A stretch of DNA of 64,000 nt from Paraburkholderia fungorum (GCF_003610895.1 NZ_MCAS01000021.1:1-64000), one strand, 5' to 3'; shown: positions 8,146-17,513, numbered from the stretch's first letter. Program-made: numbers and translations. Notes: generated from the letters alone by a model not told the origin.

Positions 8146-9081
8146 CTATCCAGCCGTTTTGCCAAGCATACCGTGAGCCGCGTCCCCTCTCCCACTTCCG
8201 CGCGCCTGGTCGAGAATGAACTCGATAAAGCTCGCCGCCGCTCGCGTGTGATGGCGATTCGGCATATAGAGCATGTACATGTTGGTACCAAAGATGCTTA
8301 AGCGCCACTCATCCAGCGCCGTCACCACATCGCCGCGACGCAGGTCGTCCTGCACCACATAGTCGGGCACCAGGCCGACCCCGAGACCGGCCAGCACCGC
8401 CTGACGCAAGAACAGAAAGTTCTCGGAAATAATCGCCGGTTCCAGCAGCACTTCGTGGCGTTCGTCGCGCAGATATGCCGCCACCCGCAACTGCCTGCCG
8501 ACCACCGCCGACGTAATCAACGGCGCCGTGCGCAGATCGTCGAGCCGCACCGGCATACCGCGGCTTCCGGCAAAATCCGGCGAAGCACACGCCACGTATC
8601 GCACCGGCCCCATGTCGCGCGCAACGAGGTTTTGCGGCGGTTCGGACATCACGCGAACCGCGATGTCGACCTCGTCGCGCATCAGATCCTCCACACGGTT
8701 CTCGAACATCACGTCGAGCACGATGCCAGGATAGAGACGCTTGAACGCGATCAGCCAATCCGACATCACCAGTTGCCCGTAGCCGCTCGGCACACTCAAT
8801 CTGACCCGCCCTTGCAGGCTCTGCCCGAGCGTGGTGACCGACTCGCGCGCGGCCAGCAGCGCATTCTGAATCGTGCGGCCATGCTCGTATAACTGCAAAC
8901 CGATTTCGGTCGCCTCGACCCGGCGCGTGGTGCGCCTCACCAGTTGCAGCCCGATCGAGCGCTCCAGCTGGTTCAGGTGATAGCTCACGTTCGCGCGGCT
9001 CATTTTCAGCCGGCGCGCGGCTTCGCTCAGGTTGCCCGCATCGAGGATATCGACCAGCAGGGTCAGCGAGTTGACGTCCAT
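8146..9081 (-). CDS. LysR-family transcriptional regulator of the divergent acyl-CoA operon
   Basis: A 311-residue LysR regulator. The N-terminal winged HTH at residues 1-60 contains LSEAARRLKMSRANVSYHLNQLE, followed by the effector-binding domain (RVRLSVPSGYGQLVMSDWL onward). I start at ATG 9081 (MDVNSLTLLVD), the usual family N-terminus. The frame extends upstream to a TTG at 9118-9120, but that segment consists of operator palindromes. It is divergent from the pimF-like gene with 165 bp between them, the standard arrangement for a LysR activator or repressor of that operon. The ligand is unknown; a dicarboxylic acid or its CoA ester is a guess from the target genes. Confidence 0.88.
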   Translation of the reverse strand: MDVNSLTLLVDILDAGNLSEAARRLKMSRANVSYHLNQLERSIGLQLVRRTTRRVEATEIGLQLYEHGRTIQNALLAARESVTTLGQSLQGRVRLSVPSGYGQLVMSDWLIAFKRLYPGIVLDVMFENRVEDLMRDEVDIAVRVMSEPPQNLVARDMGPVRYVACASPDFAGSRGMPVRLDDLRTAPLITSAVVGRQLRVAAYLRDERHEVLLEPAIISENFLFLRQAVLAGLGVGLVPDYVVQDDLRRGDVVTALDEWRLSIFGTNMYMLYMPNRHHTRAAASFIEFILDQARGSGRGDAAHGMLGKTAG

Positions 9082-9093
9082 GACACGGCCTTT

Positions 9094-9120
9094 GTCAAAA
9101 TAATTTTGACAGTCTGTCAA
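9094..9120. promoter_or_regulatory. Two overlapping palindromes, likely LysR operator
   Basis: GTCAAAATAATTTTGAC (9094-9110) is a perfect 17-bp palindrome. TTGACAGTCTGTCAA (9106-9120) is a perfect 15-bp palindrome around one central base. They overlap by five bases. Further TTGTCAA- and TTGACC-like half sites continue to about 9152. The pair lies 12 bp from the lysR ATG and 126 bp before pimF, fitting an autoregulated LysR recognition site. Binding by this regulator is inferred. Confidence 0.6.
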
Positions 9121-9246
9121 CGGTCTATGTAATTGTCAATAAACCTTGACCGACCGAGAATTGGACAATTCGCCAGACCCGGTACGCCCCAACCGCGCAG
9201 ATTTGGCCCGATTTAGCCCAACGGCACATATTCAGGAGACGACACG

Positions 9247-11367
9247 ATGACCCTCACCCCTTCCGCCGACGTTGTCACGCGCGAATTGCGCGGCAAAGTC
9301 CTGCTGGTCACCATCGACCACGCGCCGGTCAACGCTTTGTCTGCCGACGTGCGGCGCGGCCTGCTTGCCGCCATTGAAGCCGCGGATGCGGACAAGGCCG
9401 TCGAAGCAGTGCTGATCGTCGGCGCCGGGCGCAATTTCATCGCGGGCGCGGACATTCGCGAGTTCGGCAAGCCGCCGGTGCCGCCGTCGTTGCCGGACGT
9501 GTGTAATCGCATCGAGGCATGCACGAAGCCGGTGGTGGCCGCCATTCACGGCGCCGCGCTCGGCGGCGGCCTGGAAGTCGCCCTCGGGGCGCACTACCGG
9601 CTCGCCGTGGAAGGTGCGAAGCTCGGTTTGCCCGAAGTCCAACTCGGCCTGCTGCCGGGCGCGGGCGGCACACAGCGCACGCCGCGCCTGATCGGCGCGC
9701 AGGCCGCGCTCGACCTGATCCTGAGCGGCCGCCATGCGGGCGCGAAAGAGGCCCTCGCGCTCGGTCTCGTCGACCGGCTCGGCAGCAGCGACGACATCCT
9801 CGCTGAAGGACTCGCCTATGTGCACGAGCTGCTGGCCGCTCACGCGCCGGTGCGGCGCACGCGCGATGCCGCCGCGCTAAGCGAGCGTGCCGCGAGTCTC
9901 GCCGCCGTCACCGCGGCACGCGCGGAAACGGCGAAGAAATCGCGCGGCCTGTTCTCCCCGCTCAAGATCGTCGATGCCGTGGAAGCCGCTGTGGAACAGC
10001 CATTCGAAGACGGCCTGCGACTCGAACGCAAACTGTTTCTCGCATGCCTCGACAGTCCGCAGCGCGCGGGGTTGATTCACGCGTTCTTTGCCGAACGCGA
10101 AGTGCTCAAGGCGCCGGAAACACGCGAGGCAAAACCACGTGCGCTGAATAGCATCGGCGTGGTGGGCGGCGGCACGATGGGCGCGGGCATCGCCGTTGCG
10201 GTGCTCGATGCGGGTCTGCCGGTGACGATGATCGAACGCGACGACGCCTCGCTCGCACGCGGACGCGCGCACATCGAAAAGGTCTACGACAGCCTGATCG
10301 CCAAAGGCCGCATGAGTGCCGAAAAGAAAGCCGACGTCATGACGCGCTGGCAGGGCAGCACCACCTACGACGCACTCGCCGATGCCGACCTGGTGATCGA
10401 AGCCGTATTCGAAGAGCTGTCGGTGAAAAAAGCCGTGTTCGCCGAACTCGATCGCGTCTGCAAAACCGGCGCGGTGCTCGCCACCAACACGTCGTATCTC
10501 GACATCGATGCGATCGCGGCCAGCATCTCGCGCCCCGCGGACGTGATCGGCCTGCACTTCTTCTCGCCCGCCAACATCATGAAGCTGCTGGAGGTGGTGG
10601 TGCCGAAGCAGGTCAGCGCCGATGTCGTGGCCACTGCGTTCGAGCTCGCCAAGAAGCTGCGCAAGACACCGGTGCGAGCCGGCGTGTGCGACGGTTTCAT
10701 CGGCAATCGTGTGCTGGCGGTGTATCGCAGCGCGGCGGACGCGATGATGGAAGATGGCGCGTCGCCCTATCAGATCGACGCGGCCGTGCGTGCGTTCGGC
10801 TTCCCGATGGGCCCGTTCCAGGTGGTCGACCTGGCGGGCGGCGACATCGGCTGGGCCACGCGCAAGCGCCGCGCCGCCACGCGCAACCCGAACGCGCGTT
10901 ACGTGCAGATCGCCGATCGCCTTTGCGAACGCGGCTGGTTTGGCCAGAAGACCGGGCGCGGTTTTTATCTGTACCCCGAAGGTTCGCGTACCGGCGCGCC
11001 GGACCCCGAGGTCGAGGCCATCATCGAAGCCGAGCGTGAACGCGCCGGCGTCACGCCGCGTGCGTTCACCGACGAAGAAATCATCCGCCGTTATATGGCC
11101 GCGATGATCAACGAAGGCGCTAACGTCGTGCACGAAGGTATCGCGTTGCGTCCGCTCGACGTCGACGTGACCTTTCTCTACGGCTATGGTTTTCCGCGCT
11201 ATCGCGGCGGCCCGATGAAATACGCCGATACGGTGGGCCTCGCCACGGTGCTAGCGGACATCCGCGAGTTCGCGAGGGAAGACCCGCTGTTCTGGCGAGC
11301 CTCGCCGCTGCTGATCGAACTGGTCGAACGCGGCGCCGATTTCGCGAGCCTTAATCAGACAGCTTGA
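9247..11367 (+). CDS. Bifunctional enoyl-CoA hydratase / 3-hydroxyacyl-CoA dehydrogenase, PimF-like
   Basis: A 706-residue fusion that carries out two beta-oxidation steps: hydration of enoyl-CoA and NAD-dependent oxidation of 3-hydroxyacyl-CoA. The N-terminal crotonase domain (about 10-190) has the oxyanion-hole and acid/base segments NFIAGADIREFG, AAIHGAALGGGLEVALG and LPEVQLGLLPGAGGTQR. A Rossmann domain starts near residue 300 (GVVGGGTMGAGIAVAVLD), with TNTSYLDID and GLHFFSPANIMKLLEVV, followed by two C-terminal 3HCDH domains. AGGAGA precedes the ATG by 8 bases. Followed by two acyl-CoA dehydrogenase genes, it matches the pimFCD arrangement of dicarboxylate (pimeloyl-CoA) degradation. General fatty-acid oxidation is the alternative. 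Confidence 0.92.
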   Translation: MTLTPSADVVTRELRGKVLLVTIDHAPVNALSADVRRGLLAAIEAADADKAVEAVLIVGAGRNFIAGADIREFGKPPVPPSLPDVCNRIEACTKPVVAAIHGAALGGGLEVALGAHYRLAVEGAKLGLPEVQLGLLPGAGGTQRTPRLIGAQAALDLILSGRHAGAKEALALGLVDRLGSSDDILAEGLAYVHELLAAHAPVRRTRDAAALSERAASLAAVTAARAETAKKSRGLFSPLKIVDAVEAAVEQPFEDGLRLERKLFLACLDSPQRAGLIHAFFAEREVLKAPETREAKPRALNSIGVVGGGTMGAGIAVAVLDAGLPVTMIERDDASLARGRAHIEKVYDSLIAKGRMSAEKKADVMTRWQGSTTYDALADADLVIEAVFEELSVKKAVFAELDRVCKTGAVLATNTSYLDIDAIAASISRPADVIGLHFFSPANIMKLLEVVVPKQVSADVVATAFELAKKLRKTPVRAGVCDGFIGNRVLAVYRSAADAMMEDGASPYQIDAAVRAFGFPMGPFQVVDLAGGDIGWATRKRRAATRNPNARYVQIADRLCERGWFGQKTGRGFYLYPEGSRTGAPDPEVEAIIEAERERAGVTPRAFTDEEIIRRYMAAMINEGANVVHEGIALRPLDVDVTFLYGYGFPRYRGGPMKYADTVGLATVLADIREFAREDPLFWRASPLLIELVERGADFASLNQTA

Positions 11368-11479
11368 GCCAGACTGCTTGAGACCGCCCGTCATCTGGCG
11401 CATGCTCGACCGGTGACGGCCTGGCCGCCATCGGTCAGCCCGCCAGGCGGGCTGCTAAATATCGAGGAACGAACCCATC

Positions 11480-12688
11480 ATGGATCTGAACTTCACGCCT
11501 GAAGAAGAAGCTTTTCGCGCCGACGTGCAGCGTTTCCTGCGCGACAGGCTCCCGCAGCGTCTCGCCGATAAAGTACACGGCGGCCGCCGTCTCACGCGCG
11601 ACGACATGGCCGAGTGGCACGCGATTCTCAACGCCCAAGGCTGGCTCGCGAATCATTGGCCCAAAGAGTACGGCGGCCCAGGCTGGAATGCCGTGCAGAA
11701 ATTTATCTTCGAGAATGAATGCGCGCTGGCAGGGGCACCGCGTGTCGTACCGTTCGGCGTCAACATGCTTGGCCCGGTGTTGATCAAATACGGCAACGAG
11801 GCGCAAAAACGCCACTGGTTGCCGCGCATTCTCGATGGCTCGGACTGGTGGTGCCAGGGCTATTCGGAACCAGGCGCGGGCTCCGACCTCGCCTCGGTCA
11901 AAACCACCGCCGTACGCGGCAACGACGCGCAAGGCGAGCACTACATCGTCAACGGTCAGAAAACGTGGACCACGCTGGGCCACTACGCGAACATGATCTT
12001 CTGCCTCGTGCGCAGCGCCACCGACGTGCGCAAGCAGGAAGGCATCAGCTTCCTGCTGATCGACATGAATACGCCGGGCATCGACGTGCGTCCGATCATC
12101 ACGCTCGACGGCGAACACGAAGTCAACGAAGTGTTTTTCACGGACGTACGCGTGCCCGCAGACAACCTCGTGGGCGAAGAAAACAAGGGCTGGACCTACG
12201 CCAAATACCTGCTCACGTACGAGCGGACCAATATCGCCGGAGTCGGCTTTTCGGTGGCCGCCCTGAACCGGCTGCGCAAGATCGCCGCAAAGCAGCGGCG
12301 CAACGGCCGGCCGCTGGCGGACGATCCATCGTTTGCCGCCCGCATGGCGCGCGTCGAAATCGATCTGGAGAACATGAAGACCACCAACCTGCGTGTGATC
12401 GCGGCGGTGGCGGGCGGCGGCGTACCGGGCGCCGAGAGTTCGATGCTGAAGATTCGCGGCACCGAAATCCGCCAGGAGATCTCCTCGCTCACACGCCGCG
12501 CAATGGGCCCGTATGCGCAGCCGTTCGTCGAGGAAGCCCTGTACGACGGATTCGAAGGCACGCCGGTCGGCCCCGACGAAGCGGCGAGCGCGGCCGCGCT
12601 GTACTTCAATAACCGCAAGCTGTCGATCTTCGGCGGCTCCAACGAAATCCAGAAGAACATCATTTCCAAAATGATCCTGGGACTGTAA
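11480..12688 (+). CDS. Acyl-CoA dehydrogenase, PimC-like (large subunit type)
   Basis: A 402-residue flavin acyl-CoA dehydrogenase with the normal three domains: N-terminal helices (MDLNFTPEEEAFRADVQRF), a middle beta domain (YSEPGAGSDLASVKTTA, NGQKTWTT) and a C-terminal helical domain ending FGGSNEIQKNIISKMILGL. It introduces the 2,3 double bond into an acyl-CoA, passing electrons to ETF. It closely resembles proteins called pimeloyl-CoA dehydrogenase large subunit in Burkholderiales. It is followed 12 bp later by a second, divergent dehydrogenase gene, so the two probably form a heteromeric enzyme. The 112-bp gap after pimF has no obvious terminator. Confidence 0.9.
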   Translation: MDLNFTPEEEAFRADVQRFLRDRLPQRLADKVHGGRRLTRDDMAEWHAILNAQGWLANHWPKEYGGPGWNAVQKFIFENECALAGAPRVVPFGVNMLGPVLIKYGNEAQKRHWLPRILDGSDWWCQGYSEPGAGSDLASVKTTAVRGNDAQGEHYIVNGQKTWTTLGHYANMIFCLVRSATDVRKQEGISFLLIDMNTPGIDVRPIITLDGEHEVNEVFFTDVRVPADNLVGEENKGWTYAKYLLTYERTNIAGVGFSVAALNRLRKIAAKQRRNGRPLADDPSFAARMARVEIDLENMKTTNLRVIAAVAGGGVPGAESSMLKIRGTEIRQEISSLTRRAMGPYAQPFVEEALYDGFEGTPVGPDEAASAAALYFNNRKLSIFGGSNEIQKNIISKMILGL

Positions 12689-12700
12689 GGGGCGAACGCC

Positions 12701-13831
12701 ATGAATTTTCAGCACACCGAAGACCGCCGCATGCTGGCGGACACGCTCAACCGCTTTATCACGGAGCAATACGGATTCGACACGCGCGACCGGATTGCGC
12801 GCTCGCCCGAAGGTTTTAGCGCCGAGCTGTGGAATCGATTCGCGGAACTCGGCATTATCGGCGCGCTGTTCGACGAAACGGATGGAGGTTTTGGCGGCGG
12901 CGGCTTCGATATTGCGGTGGTCTTCGAAAGTCTGGGTCGCGGCCTCGTCGTCGAGCCGTTTCTCGATACGCTGATCGTCGGCCAGGCGATCGCGCGTGGC
13001 GGCAATGAAACGCAGAAGGCCATGCTTGGCGGTCTGGTCGACGGCTCCCGAGTCGCAGCGCTCGCCCATGGCGAGCCGGACGGCCACTACGAACTATCGC
13101 GCGTAACGACGCGTGCAGAACGCAAGGACGACAAGTGGACGCTGAGCGGCGCGAAAGCGGTGGTTCAGCAAGGCGAGAACGCTGCCTTCTTTCTGGTCTC
13201 CGCGCGCACGAATGGCGCCGACGATGAAGAAGCCGGCATCACGCTCTTTCTCGTTCCGCGCGACACAGCGCGCGTCAGCGTGCGCGGCTATCGCAAGATC
13301 GATGGCGGCCGCGCGGCCGAGGTCATCTTCGACAACGTCACGCTGGGCGATGAGGCCTTGCTCGGCAAGACTGGCCAGGGTTTCGCAACGCTCGAGTACG
13401 CGATCAGTTGTGGCGTGCTTGCCCTGTGCGCCGAAGCGCTCGGCGCAATGGATGTCGCGAAAGACTACACGCTCGAGTACTTGCGCACACGCAAACAGTT
13501 TGGCGTGCCGATCGGCAGCTTCCAGGCCTTGCAACATCGAATGGCCGATCTGCTGCTCGAGATCGAGCAGGCGCGCTCGGCGGTGATCAACGCCGCAGCC
13601 GCGCTAAAGTCCGAGCGCACCGTGCGGGAACGTGCCGTTTCAGCGGCCAAGTACAGCATCGGCAGAATTGGCGCGCTGGTTGCCGAGGAGTGCGTTCAAC
13701 TGCATGGCGGTATCGGCATGACGTGGGAGCTGCCGCTCGCTCACTATGCAAAACGCCTCGTGATGATCGACCATCAACTGGGGGATGAGGATCATCACCT
13801 CGAGCGGTACATCGCGCTTGGCAAAGGTTGA
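12701..13831 (+). CDS. Acyl-CoA dehydrogenase, PimD-like (small subunit type)
   Basis: A 376-residue acyl-CoA dehydrogenase family protein, shorter and more divergent than its upstream partner. The C-terminal segment VQLHGGIGMTWELPLAHYAKR is the family HGGxGxT(w)E signature, while the substrate/FAD motif of the middle domain (YSEPxxGSD) is replaced by AALAHGEPDGHYELSRVTT. This pattern fits the small subunit of the PimCD-type pair. It is likely translated with pimC from one mRNA. pimA (CoA ligase) and pimB (thiolase) are absent here and would have to be elsewhere. Confidence 0.88.
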   Translation: MNFQHTEDRRMLADTLNRFITEQYGFDTRDRIARSPEGFSAELWNRFAELGIIGALFDETDGGFGGGGFDIAVVFESLGRGLVVEPFLDTLIVGQAIARGGNETQKAMLGGLVDGSRVAALAHGEPDGHYELSRVTTRAERKDDKWTLSGAKAVVQQGENAAFFLVSARTNGADDEEAGITLFLVPRDTARVSVRGYRKIDGGRAAEVIFDNVTLGDEALLGKTGQGFATLEYAISCGVLALCAEALGAMDVAKDYTLEYLRTRKQFGVPIGSFQALQHRMADLLLEIEQARSAVINAAAALKSERTVRERAVSAAKYSIGRIGALVAEECVQLHGGIGMTWELPLAHYAKRLVMIDHQLGDEDHHLERYIALGKG

Positions 13832-13889
13832 GGTCTTGTTTCAAACACAAAGGAAAAAAACCACAATCTGTTAGATACTGGCGAACATC

Positions 13890-13905
13890 CCGCCCGCGAG
13901 GGCGG
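13890..13905 (+). terminator. GC-rich hairpin between pimD-like and the transporter gene
   Basis: CCGCCC-GCGA-GGGCGG is a perfect 6-bp stem with a stable GCGA tetraloop in the 154-bp gap after pimD. There is no T-tract behind it, so it may be a Rho-assisted end of the pim operon or a leader hairpin of the downstream transporter gene. I cannot tell which. Confidence 0.35.
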
Positions 13906-13985
13906 CTCTCTGACTCATTGAGCATACGCAGCGCAGTTGCAGGAAGCCGGCAGAACCCGAAGTCTCACACCCTATCGGAGGAAAC

Positions 13986-15566
13986 GTGGATTTCCTGAAG
14001 ACGCTTCTTGAGCAGCAGCCCTTAATGACGTTGTTCCTTACCATCGCGGTAGGTTATTTCGTCGGCGAAATCAGTATCAAGGGGTTTTCGTTAGGAGTCG
14101 GTGCGGTACTGTTCGTCGCACTCGCCGCCGGCTCGTTTGCGCCGAAGTCCGCGCCTGCGCCCATGATCGGCACGCTCGGCCTGTCGCTCTTCCTCTACAC
14201 AGTCGGCGTGCAGTACGGCAAGCAGTTTTTCCTTGGGCTAACCAGCGCCGCCGGCCGGCGCGCGAACATCCTCGCGCTGATCGGCGTGCTCTGCGCGGGC
14301 GCGGCAAGCATCGCGATCCAGAAAGTCATGCATCTGAATCCGGGTCATGCGCTCGGCCTCTTCTCCGGTTCCGGCACCAGCACGGCCGCATTGCAGGCCA
14401 CCATTGCCACGCTCGGCAACGACGACGCAGCGGTTGGCTATTCGGTCTCCTACCCGTTTGGCGTGGCCGGTCCGATTCTGCTGCTCTATCTGGCGTTCAT
14501 GGTGCTCGCGCCGAAGATCAAAACGGCCCCCAACGCGGGCCTCGAAATCCTCGAAATCGCGCTGCGCAACCCGGCATTCGGCGGCAAGACGCTTGCCGAA
14601 ACACTCGCGGCCCTGCCCGCCAACGTACAGATCGTCGCGGTGCGCAGCGCGCATCACAACGCGCCGGCCACGCCCGAACTCGTGCTCGCCGAAAACGACG
14701 TGGTGCTCGCCGTCAGTCCGGATGAGGATGCGCTCGCCGAGGCCCGCAAGCGCCTGGGTGAAGCCGCGCCCGGGCGCGTGCTACGGGACCGCGGCGATCT
14801 GGACTATCTGCGCGTGTTCGCGTCGCGGACGAATGTGGTCGGCCGCACGCTGGGCGAACTGAAGCTGCCCGACGGCTCGATCGTCGCGCACTTGCGCCGC
14901 GGCGACGCCGACCTCATGCCGGGCGCCGATCTCATACTCGAATACGGCGACCGCGTCGGCCTGCTGACGCAGCGCGCGACGTTTCCCGCCTTGCGGACCT
15001 TCTTCGGCGACTCGATCAAGGGCACGGCCGAGTTCAGCTACATTTCGGTCGGCCTGGGGATGGCGTTGGGGTTTCTGGTCGGCGCGACCCAGATTCCGCT
15101 GCCGGGGTTGGGCAAGCTCGCGCTCGGCCTTTGCGGCGTGTTGATCGTGGCGTTGGTACTTGGCAAACTGCGCCGCACTGGCAGCGTCAACTGGACGATG
15201 CCGCTGCCCGCGAACCTCGTGTTGCGCAATCTCGGGTTGACGATTTTCCTCGCGCAGGTCGGCATGGCGTCGGGGCCGAAGTTCGCCGCGACCGTTTCGC
15301 AGACCGGACTGCTGATGCTGGCGCTCGGCGCGATCGTCCTGCTCGCGCTGGCGGTGCCCATTCTGATTCTGGGTCTGCTGGTGTACCGGCTGCCGTACGA
15401 CGAAGTGGCGGGTATCGTTGCCGGCGCCTGCGGTAATCCGGCGATTCTTGCTTTCGCCAACAAGCTCACGGCAACGGACAAGCCGGACATCGGCTACGCG
15501 ATGATCTTTCCGGCTATGACGATCGTGAAGATACTGTTCGTGGATATTGCGGCGGGGCTGTGGTGA
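13986..15566 (+). CDS. AspT/YidE-family transporter with two TrkA-C domains
   Basis: A 526-residue inner-membrane protein of the aspartate:alanine exchanger family. Two hydrophobic halves flank a cytoplasmic region. The first half contains GLSLFLYTVGVQYGKQFF and GSGTSTAALQATI; the second contains YDEVAGIVAGACGNPAILAFA. In between are two TrkA-C-type regulatory domains (about 190-260 and 275-350, each with an AENDVVLAVS- or EYGDRVGLLT-like core). The substrate is unknown; family members exchange aspartate/alanine or related acids. The start is GTG 13986, supported by GGAGG seven bases upstream. Its stop is 30 bp from the convergent stop of the next gene. Confidence 0.85.
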   Translation: MDFLKTLLEQQPLMTLFLTIAVGYFVGEISIKGFSLGVGAVLFVALAAGSFAPKSAPAPMIGTLGLSLFLYTVGVQYGKQFFLGLTSAAGRRANILALIGVLCAGAASIAIQKVMHLNPGHALGLFSGSGTSTAALQATIATLGNDDAAVGYSVSYPFGVAGPILLLYLAFMVLAPKIKTAPNAGLEILEIALRNPAFGGKTLAETLAALPANVQIVAVRSAHHNAPATPELVLAENDVVLAVSPDEDALAEARKRLGEAAPGRVLRDRGDLDYLRVFASRTNVVGRTLGELKLPDGSIVAHLRRGDADLMPGADLILEYGDRVGLLTQRATFPALRTFFGDSIKGTAEFSYISVGLGMALGFLVGATQIPLPGLGKLALGLCGVLIVALVLGKLRRTGSVNWTMPLPANLVLRNLGLTIFLAQVGMASGPKFAATVSQTGLLMLALGAIVLLALAVPILILGLLVYRLPYDEVAGIVAGACGNPAILAFANKLTATDKPDIGYAMIFPAMTIVKILFVDIAAGLW

Positions 15567-15596
15567 GGGATCGCGCGTAAAGCAAGCCCCGTTCGG

Positions 15597-17279
15597 CTAC
15601 GTCTCGCCGCGCTTCGCGATGCCAAGCCTCGTTTCGGTTTCGACGGTGTCGAGCAGCGCGTCGACACCGCGTCCACTTCCATGCACGCCAGTCAGACTGG
15701 CAAGCCCGGTGTCACGCAAGACGGCGGCACCGTCGCGACGGATTCCCATCTGCACGTCGACCAGTTCATCGCCACTCTCCGCGGCAAGCGCCCGAATATA
15801 TTGCAGATGCGCAAGCGTCTGCGCGTTCAGGACGGGACTTTCCTTCGAACCCGGACGGTGGTTCGACTTCGAATCGAATATCACGGCCTGTTCTTCGGCA
15901 ATCCATGCGGGACGTCCGAAGATATTGCCGGTACGCCGGATTCGCTCCACGGGATAACCCAGTGCCTGAATCCGGCGCTTTGCTTCCACGATCTGATCTG
16001 GCGAGCGGATGAACGAAGAACCGTTGGGCGTGCGCTGAATGGTAACGACCACGGGCTCGCCCCAAAGCCGATCGATAGCCGCGCCTTTGAAGGCAACTTT
16101 CTCCCTGCCGAAATTCTCGAGCACACCCAATCCATGGGAAGACGGACGGCGCAAATCCGACTCTGGTGTTATCGAGCGCCCGTAGCCCCCGGCTATCACC
16201 TCGAACGCTGCGCCGGGCGGTCCAGGTGAGCGCTTTGCGCGGACCTCGCGAATATGCATCAGCGGAACCTGGGTAACGTCAGCGAGATCCTCCACGAGCC
16301 GGTCGATGTGCTCCTGAGAGAGCGCGCCATCCGGCTCGGCATAGAACGCTAGCGGCTGCCCATACCGGTATGCGCCGGAGGAGACGACCCGGTAGACGAT
16401 CTCATGCGCGCTCATCACATGTCCGTCCGCATGGATCGCCCCTCGGACGAAGTACGCATCCAGCGGAACGTGGAACGCTTCTCCTGCCTGCCCCCTGGGC
16501 AAACGCCCATGTGGCGCGAACAGAATATCAGGCGGCTTGCGCCAGAGGCTCTGGTGGCCGTGCAATAGGGTGCGCGGCCCGTCTGCGGCTTGAGCGGCAT
16601 CGAGCCCACGTGGTGGAGTGCCCGCCACTTGCACGCCATCGATCATGTCGCGCGTGACAGGACGCGGAAACCGCACCGCGCGTGCCTGGAGCTCGCGGTA
16701 GCCGAGCGATGCAAGTGCTTCGCCGACGGCGCCCTCCAGCGCGTCCGGTGTTTGCGAAATCGATGGGCGGTCATTGATGAGCACAAAACCGTTGCCTGGA
16801 TGCAGACCATACGCATTGACTGCGTCGACGATCACCTTAGTCAGCGGTGCACGTCCTGCAGCGTATGCGCCCTCGCTGCGGATTTCGAGCACCGCGCATC
16901 CGTCGATCCGGTTGGACGCGTCATGATAAACGGCGATATCGACGTTTGAACCGTCGAGACTCTGGGCGATGACCGTATTGGAGCGGATCGAATAACTGAC
17001 GGGAATAAACGGCAATGGCCCGTATCCCGAGCGCCGCGATAACGCAGAAACGGGAGGGTTTTCCGCGGATTGCGGGGATCGTGCGGCACGAAACGTGGCT
17101 GCCGACGCGTCGCCGCGTGATCCGCCCGCGGCGCGAAACTCGCGCAAGGCTTCGAGTTCGGCCGGCATCGACGGCGGCGTCGATGGCCGCGAGCCACCGT
17201 CCGGCTGCCGCAGTGGCGTTTCTGCCGCAGCCTTTTCGAACGGCGATGTCGGGTCCGAATCGCTGATTCTTTCAGTCAT
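15597..17279 (-). CDS. Unrecognised 560-residue protein, possible secreted effector
   Basis: I do not recognise this protein. Residues 1-80 are low-complexity and rich in Ser, Pro, Ala and Arg (SPFEKAAAETPLRQPDGG, SRPSTPPSMPAELEA) with no signal peptide or membrane segment. The remainder looks folded, with mixed alpha/beta segments such as VDIAVYHDASNRIDGCAVLEI, GNGFVLINDRPS, PLDAYFVRGAIHADGHV and GRPAWIAEEQAVIFDSKS. A disordered N-terminus before a soluble domain is common in type III or type VI substrates, but no secretion signal can be proved by eye. ATG 17279 is preferred over GTG 17285 because GAGG lies five bases upstream. It is divergent from the LmbE-like gene (234 bp between starts), and the two may form one accessory unit. 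Confidence 0.6.
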   Translation of the reverse strand: MTERISDSDPTSPFEKAAAETPLRQPDGGSRPSTPPSMPAELEALREFRAAGGSRGDASAATFRAARSPQSAENPPVSALSRRSGYGPLPFIPVSYSIRSNTVIAQSLDGSNVDIAVYHDASNRIDGCAVLEIRSEGAYAAGRAPLTKVIVDAVNAYGLHPGNGFVLINDRPSISQTPDALEGAVGEALASLGYRELQARAVRFPRPVTRDMIDGVQVAGTPPRGLDAAQAADGPRTLLHGHQSLWRKPPDILFAPHGRLPRGQAGEAFHVPLDAYFVRGAIHADGHVMSAHEIVYRVVSSGAYRYGQPLAFYAEPDGALSQEHIDRLVEDLADVTQVPLMHIREVRAKRSPGPPGAAFEVIAGGYGRSITPESDLRRPSSHGLGVLENFGREKVAFKGAAIDRLWGEPVVVTIQRTPNGSSFIRSPDQIVEAKRRIQALGYPVERIRRTGNIFGRPAWIAEEQAVIFDSKSNHRPGSKESPVLNAQTLAHLQYIRALAAESGDELVDVQMGIRRDGAAVLRDTGLASLTGVHGSGRGVDALLDTVETETRLGIAKRGET

Positions 17280-17513
17280 GACCACCTCGCCTCACGCACG
17301 ACAACGTATTGCTCCCCTCACCGGGCGGTCGTCCAGTGTATGTGCGCGACCGGTAACCGGCGTTCAACATGCGAGGTGATCGCCGAAAAAGCGAAGTGCC
17401 CGGGCGACGTCGCCGCTTCACTGCTTCGCATGCCGATACGATATTGCGGCCTGGTCCGAATCTGCGTTCGCCAATGTCTGTAGCGTCGAAGCATCGAGCA
17501 AAAGGAGCCCGCC

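Noticed and set aside
17286..17513. Type III hrpII box (TTCG-N16-TTCG) between the two accessory genes
   Set aside because: Only TTCG-N16-TGCG and a TTCG-N16-CGAA pair are present; no exact box on either strand, and no type III genes lie in the window.
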